Assembly: GCA_964511405.1 (NCBI GenBank)
Contig: CAZEFK010000231.1
Location: 1-10,771 of the forward strand
Origin: CAZEFK01 sp964511405
GTDB taxonomy: Bacteria > Pseudomonadota > Alphaproteobacteria > Elsterales > Elsteraceae
Direction of reading: 5' to 3'
Length of the DNA stretch: 10,771 nucleotides
The notes under the pieces were generated by a model that searched no databases, was not told where the DNA came from, and saw nothing but the letters and a program-made list of their open reading frames with translations. Made by a program: the position numbers and the translations under genes. Shown here one piece after another: positions 6,864-10,771 of the stretch (positions within the stretch are counted from its first letter, which is position 1; every line of letters begins with the position of its first letter).

Positions 6864-8315
6864 ATGCGGGCCAAAGCTTGGGTTCGATGGAGCATCCTTG
6901 GCGCATGCGTGGCGCTGGCAGGCTGCGCGGCCTCGGGGCAGACGCCCACGGCGGCGGTACAGGCGCCGCAACAGGGCAGTGCCGAGGCCGAATTCAAGAT
7001 GGGTGTGGCATTGCTGATGGCCCAGCCGCCGCGGCCGGCTGATGCCGCAATCTGGTTGAAGCGTGCGGCGGACCATGGTCACAAGGATGCGACCTGGGTC
7101 CTGGGCGAGCGCTATCTCGCCGGCAACGGCGTGGCTGCGAACCCGGTCGAGGCGGTCCGGTTGTTCAAGCTTGGCGCCGACCGCGGCAGCGCTGCGGCCA
7201 TGAACGACCTCGGGCTGGCTTACGAGAACGGCCGCGGCGTCACGCAGGACTATGCCGAGGCCGCCGTCTGGTACAAGCGCGCGGCGGCATGGGGGAACTC
7301 GAGCGGCGCCAACAATCTGGGCCTGCTGTACTTGAAGGGCCGCCATGTCGCCCAGAACTATGAGGCCGCGGCCGAGTGGTTCGACAAGGCGGTGCGTCAG
7401 GGCAACCTGGTGGCGGCCTTCAACCTGGGGCAGCTCTATCGCGACGGCAAAGGCGTCGGCCGCAGCGATTTCCTGGCCTACATCTACTTCAACTTGGCTG
7501 CGGCCCGCCTGGGGCCGCCCACGGGTCCGGCGGCGGTGCAGCAGCGCGACGTCGTCGCCCAGCGGCTGGCAGCGGCCGATCTGGAGCGGGCACAGACCAT
7601 GGCGCGGGACTGGAAGCCCGGCCTGCTGTACACCGCCGCCGACGTGCCGGCCGGGGTGGGACCCGTCACGGCCGCCCAGCGCCAGCCGCGATCGGTCGGA
7701 TCCGGCTTCGTCGTCGCCACCGCCGGCTATCTGGTGACCAACCAGCATGTGGTCGAGGGCTGTGGCGAGGTCGCGGTCAAATATGGCGACGCCGACGAGC
7801 TGAAAGCCGAGATCCAGGCCCAGGACCCCGGTACCGACCTGGCGCTGTTGAAGCTGCCGCGCAGCTTCCCGGTCGCGGCGGGCCTGCATGACCGGGTGCG
7901 CCAGGGCGACACGGTGCTGGCCTTTGGCTTTCCCCTGTACCCGAACCTGTCCAACGAGGGCAGCCTGACCACCGGCACGGTCACGGCCCTGAGCGGGCTG
8001 CAGAACGACCCGGCCATGCTGCAGGTGTCGGCGCCTGTCCAGCCCGGCAACAGCGGCGGACCGCTGGCCGATCTATCGGGCAACGTGGTCGGCGTGGTCG
8101 CGGCGAAGCTCAACGCCGTGCGCGTCGCCGCGGCCACCGGCGACATTCCCCAGAACGTGAACTTTGCGATCAAGGCGACCATCCTGCGTGACTTCCTGCT
8201 GCGCAACGGCATCGCGCCCGAGGCCGCCGCGGCGGGGGCGGATCTCAAGCCGGCCGACGTCGGCGACCGCCTGCGCCGGGTGACCGCGTTGGTGAAGTGC
8301 TATGCCAAGCCGTGA
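6864..8315 (+). CDS. Lipoprotein fusing Sel1-like repeats to a trypsin-like serine protease
   Basis: The 483-residue product begins with a lipoprotein signal (MRAKAWVRWS, then hydrophobic, then LAGC), so Cys21 would be lipidated. Ala at +2 suggests sorting to the outer membrane. Residues 41 to about 218 hold five Sel1-like TPR repeats of about 36 residues, with the typical MNDLGLAYENGRGV and ANNLGLLYLKGRHV patterns. Residues from about 275 to 450 form a chymotrypsin-fold domain with the full triad: His295 in TNQHVVEGC, Asp325 in PGTDLALLKL, and Ser397 in QPGNSGGPL. GSGFVV and NVNFAIK are typical of DegP-like trypsin domains, but there is no PDZ domain. Two cysteines (300 and 478) may pair. 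The ATG at 6864 starts the lipoprotein signal; the frame opens at 6744 but the first 40 residues look non-coding. A role in envelope protein quality control or processing is inferred. Confidence 0.92.
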   Translation: MRAKAWVRWSILGACVALAGCAASGQTPTAAVQAPQQGSAEAEFKMGVALLMAQPPRPADAAIWLKRAADHGHKDATWVLGERYLAGNGVAANPVEAVRLFKLGADRGSAAAMNDLGLAYENGRGVTQDYAEAAVWYKRAAAWGNSSGANNLGLLYLKGRHVAQNYEAAAEWFDKAVRQGNLVAAFNLGQLYRDGKGVGRSDFLAYIYFNLAAARLGPPTGPAAVQQRDVVAQRLAAADLERAQTMARDWKPGLLYTAADVPAGVGPVTAAQRQPRSVGSGFVVATAGYLVTNQHVVEGCGEVAVKYGDADELKAEIQAQDPGTDLALLKLPRSFPVAAGLHDRVRQGDTVLAFGFPLYPNLSNEGSLTTGTVTALSGLQNDPAMLQVSAPVQPGNSGGPLADLSGNVVGVVAAKLNAVRVAAATGDIPQNVNFAIKATILRDFLLRNGIAPEAAAAGADLKPADVGDRLRRVTALVKCYAKP

Positions 8316-8320
8316 GGCGC

Positions 8321-9160
8321 TTAATCCTCCATGAAGGCCTGAAACGCCGCCTGGTGGTCGGGATGCCAGCGCGACAGGGCCGGCCGGTTCTTGATGAGGT
8401 CGTCGGCCGCCCATTGAATGCGCTTCTCGTCGACGGCGCGGGTCACCTGGTTGTCCGGGCACAGGATATAGAAATCGCCGGCGGCCAGGCCGTCCAGCAG
8501 CATCGCCGCTACTTGGTCGGCGGTCCAGGCGCCGGCCGGCTTCTCGCGGGCGTCGGTCAGGCCGGTGAAGGTCCAGCCTGGGATCAGCAGGTGGGCGGTG
8601 ATCCGGGCGCTGCGCTCGCGCAGCTCATGCGCCAGGGCCTCGGTCACCACCTTCACGCCTGATTTGGCGACGTTGTAGGCGGTGTTGCCCGGCGGCGTGG
8701 TGATGCCCTGCTTGGAGCCGGTGTTGATGATGACGCCGGATGTGCCTTGCGCGACCATGGCCGGGGTGAAGACGTGCACGCCGTTGATCACGCCCCACAG
8801 ATTGGCGCCCAGCACCTGCTGCCAGCGGTCGTAATGCTCGAACGGACCGGCCGTCGGGCCGCCACCGGCATTGTTCATGAGCAGCGCGACCTCGCCGAAG
8901 GCGGCGTAGGCGGCGTCCCTCAGGCGCTCGACCTGCTCCATCCGGGCGACGTCGGTGGGGACGGCGCGGACATCCGTGGCGCCGCCCGGGGCCGCAGCCG
9001 CAACCTGGGCGGATGCCTGCTCCAGGCGGTTGTTGTCGACATCGGCCAGGCACAGCTTCATGCCCAGCCGGGCGAGGCGCAGGGCGACAGCCAGGCCGAT
9101 GCCGCTGGCGGCGCCGGTCACGACCGCGACGCGGCCGGCGGTCAAGGCTGGGTGAGACAT
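8321..9160 (-). CDS. Short-chain dehydrogenase/reductase (SDR family)
   Basis: The 279-residue product is a classical SDR with a Rossmann fold. The cofactor glycine motif TGAASGIG is at 15-22, an acidic residue ends the second strand (Asp40 in CLADVD, which favours NAD over NADP), NNAG is at 96-99, Ser149 is in INTGSKQG, and the catalytic pair is Tyr162 and Lys166 in YNVAK. All catalytic residues are present. The C-terminal 40 residues are an extra tail rich in charged and aromatic residues (ending AAFQAFMED). The ATG is one base after the stop of the TPR-glycosyltransferase gene, with GGGAGG six bases before it, so the two form an operon. The stop is only 5 bp from the convergent protease stop. 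Substrate is unknown; coupling to a glycosyltransferase hints at a sugar or envelope precursor, but SDRs are too diverse to say. Confidence 0.93.
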   Translation of the reverse strand: MSHPALTAGRVAVVTGAASGIGLAVALRLARLGMKLCLADVDNNRLEQASAQVAAAAPGGATDVRAVPTDVARMEQVERLRDAAYAAFGEVALLMNNAGGGPTAGPFEHYDRWQQVLGANLWGVINGVHVFTPAMVAQGTSGVIINTGSKQGITTPPGNTAYNVAKSGVKVVTEALAHELRERSARITAHLLIPGWTFTGLTDAREKPAGAWTADQVAAMLLDGLAAGDFYILCPDNQVTRAVDEKRIQWAADDLIKNRPALSRWHPDHQAAFQAFMED

Positions 9161-9161
9161 G

Positions 9162-10751
9162 TCAATCCTCCCGGAAGTGTGCGGCCCAATCAGCGAGGGC
9201 CGTGGCGGCCGCGGCCACCACGGAGGCCCAGTCGCCGGGAGCCGGCTGGGTGAACAGGCGCAGGGTCGGATACCACGGGCTGTCGGCGCGGCCGGTCAGC
9301 CAGCGCCAGCAGCCGTCGAACCGGTTGAGCACCCAGACCGGCTTGCCCAAGGCGCCGGCCAGGTGGGCGACGGCGGTGTCGACGGCGATCACCAGATCCA
9401 GCCCGGCGATCAGCGCGGCCGTGTCGGCGAAATCGCCGAGATCGGCGGTCCAGTCGGCGACGCGGGCGTGGCCGGCCGCTTCGGCGGCCGGCGCGCCGGT
9501 CTGCAGCGAGACGAAGCCGACGCCGGGCTGCGCCAGCAGCGGCGCCCAGTCGACCAAGCGCTGGGACCGGCGCCGGTCGAGGGCGCGGGCGGCGAACTGT
9601 CCGGCCCGGCTCGACCCGGCCCAGACCAGCCCGACCCGCGGCCGCGGCAGCACGGCCAGCCGTTCGGACCAGGTCGCGGCCAGCACCGGGTCGGCCGCCA
9701 GGTACGGGACCGCCGCCGGAATGCTGTCGACCGTGGTGCCGAACGCCAGCGGCAGGCTCATCAGCGGGCAGTGCCGATCGAAGCCGGTGGCGGTGCCGCT
9801 GTCCACCAGCTCGGCCGGTCCCGACAGGGTGCGCAGCAGCCGCAGCAGCGGGCGCGGCGCCTCCAGCACGACCCGGGCGCCCCGCGCTGCCGCCAGCGGC
9901 GCGTAGCGGCAGAACTGCAGAACATCGCCGAACCCCTGTTCGGCGTGAAGCAGCAGGGTGTGGCCGGCCGGATCCTCGCCCCGCCAGCGCGGCGCCGCGA
10001 AGCGGCCGGCCATGGGCAGGAAGGCGGCGGTGCGCCAGCGCCACTCATATTCGGCCCAGCCCTGCCGGTAGTCGCCGGCGCGCAGCTGCACGGTCGCCCG
10101 CAGCATCCGGGCGTCGGCATAATCAGGCGCCAGCCCGATCGCCGCGTCGAGGGCCTGCCGCGCCGCGTCCAGCTGCCCGGCGTTCTCGAGCGCCAGCCCC
10201 AAATTGTAGAGCACGCGCGGATCCCCGGGCGCGAGGGCCGCGGCGCGGCGATAGCAGGCGACCGCGCCGTCGAAGTCGCCGGTCAGGCGGTGCACATCGC
10301 CGAGATGGCTGTGCCCCCGCTCATAGTCGGGAAAGCGCTCGGTGGTCAGGGCCAGCGCGGCCGCGGCCTCGTCCCACCGCTCCAGCTCGATCAGCGCCAG
10401 CCCCAGATTGCTGTGGGTCGGCGCGTGGTCGGGGTGGCGCAGGACCGCATCGCGCAGCACGGTCGCGGCGTCGTCGAACCGCTTGAGCGCGATCAGCAGG
10501 GCGCCGGCGTTCGAGCGCGCTTCCGCGAGGCCGGGGTCGAGCCGCGCCGCGGCGGTGAAGGCGCGCCAGGCGCCCGCCGTGTCGCCCAGCGCCACGAGCG
10601 CGCGCCCCAGGGCGTTGTGCAGGCCCGCATGATCCGGGTTCGCGGCCAGCGCCGCGTCGAGCCGGGCCCGGGCCGCGGTCGCATCGCCGCGGGCGGTCAG
10701 CGCCGCCGCCTCGGCGATGGCGGTGGCGGGCGGGGCGGCTGGATCCGGCAT
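9162..10751 (-). CDS. TPR-repeat protein with a GT9-like (heptosyltransferase-type) C-terminal domain
   Basis: The 529-residue reading has an N-terminal superhelix of about six TPR repeats in exact 34-residue phase (starting at 41, 75, 109, 143, 177 and 211), each with the usual Gly/Ala and Pro spacing (for example SNLGLALIELERWDEAAAAL). From about 265 comes a domain resembling glycosyltransferase family 9: LLHAEQGFGDVLQFCRYAP (267-285), RVGLVWAGSS (372-381), and the donor-site segment DTAVAHLAGALGKPVWVL (458-475). Such TPR-GT9 fusions occur in alphaproteobacteria and are usually annotated only as glycosyltransferase family proteins. Acceptor and sugar are unknown; protein or surface-polysaccharide glycosylation is a reasonable guess. 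The ATG at 10749-10751 has no Shine-Dalgarno and the frame stays open to the window edge, so the true start may lie outside. The SDR gene follows one base after the stop. Confidence 0.88.
   Translation of the reverse strand: MPDPAAPPATAIAEAAALTARGDATAARARLDAALAANPDHAGLHNALGRALVALGDTAGAWRAFTAAARLDPGLAEARSNAGALLIALKRFDDAATVLRDAVLRHPDHAPTHSNLGLALIELERWDEAAAALALTTERFPDYERGHSHLGDVHRLTGDFDGAVACYRRAAALAPGDPRVLYNLGLALENAGQLDAARQALDAAIGLAPDYADARMLRATVQLRAGDYRQGWAEYEWRWRTAAFLPMAGRFAAPRWRGEDPAGHTLLLHAEQGFGDVLQFCRYAPLAAARGARVVLEAPRPLLRLLRTLSGPAELVDSGTATGFDRHCPLMSLPLAFGTTVDSIPAAVPYLAADPVLAATWSERLAVLPRPRVGLVWAGSSRAGQFAARALDRRRSQRLVDWAPLLAQPGVGFVSLQTGAPAAEAAGHARVADWTADLGDFADTAALIAGLDLVIAVDTAVAHLAGALGKPVWVLNRFDGCWRWLTGRADSPWYPTLRLFTQPAPGDWASVVAAAATALADWAAHFRED
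9167..9172 (-). promoter_or_regulatory. Ribosome binding site of the SDR gene inside the upstream gene
   Basis: GGGAGG lies in the last codons of the TPR-glycosyltransferase gene, six bases before the SDR ATG at 9160. The upstream stop is one base before that ATG, so ribosomes ending the first gene can start the second. Confidence 0.7.
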
Positions 10752-10771
10752 GGCCCGGCAGCGGCGGCGGC

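Noticed and set aside
5593..7017. A 474-codon plus-strand open frame over the aminotransferase gene.
   Set aside because: It is rich in H, Q, R and G with no motif, while the minus strand has all class IV aminotransferase motifs in one frame.
6708..7889. A 393-codon minus-strand open frame opposite the Sel1 part of the protease gene.
   Set aside because: The plus strand encodes a lipobox, regular repeats and a protease triad in one frame, so the antisense frame is incidental.

Overview
The window is GC-rich, tightly packed bacterial DNA. Gene style and families (CUT1 and polar amino-acid ABC transporters, a TPR/GT9-like protein, Sel1-repeat proteins) suggest an alphaproteobacterium, perhaps of the Rhodospirillales type. 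That placement is inferred, since there is no rRNA or other marker gene. Ten coding regions are supported, two of them touching window edges. No tRNA, rRNA, CRISPR array, insertion sequence or phage gene was seen.

Layout. Positions 3-578 (+) are the 3' part of a polar amino-acid ABC transporter ATPase gene. It converges, across a stem-loop, on a small, lower-GC, four-helix membrane protein gene (598-969, -). Next comes a four-gene sugar-uptake operon on the minus strand, 5233 down to 1021: binding protein, two permeases and a MalK/UgpC-type ATPase. Order and residue patterns match the glucose/mannose GtsABCD type. The ATPase gene is interrupted by ten N, which look like an assembly join over a 3-base overlap rather than a mutation. 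Upstream of the operon is a plausible sigma-70 promoter with a LacI-family-type 14-bp palindrome over the expected transcription start.

Next are a small secreted two-cysteine protein (5455-5712, -) and a class IV PLP aminotransferase (5782-6714, -). The aminotransferase is divergent from a lipoprotein fusing Sel1 repeats to a trypsin-like protease (6864-8315, +). The 149-bp divergent spacer holds a strong dyad inside a predicted promoter. The protease gene ends 5 bp from a convergent two-gene unit: a TPR plus GT9-like glycosyltransferase (9162-10751, -) followed one base later by a short-chain dehydrogenase (8321-9160, -).

Functionally this is mostly nutrient uptake and cell-envelope housekeeping. 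I did not find a convincing undescribed system. The points most worth a second look are the gap artefact, the LacI-type operator with no local regulator gene, the Sel1-protease lipoprotein with its promoter dyad, and the two small unassigned envelope proteins.
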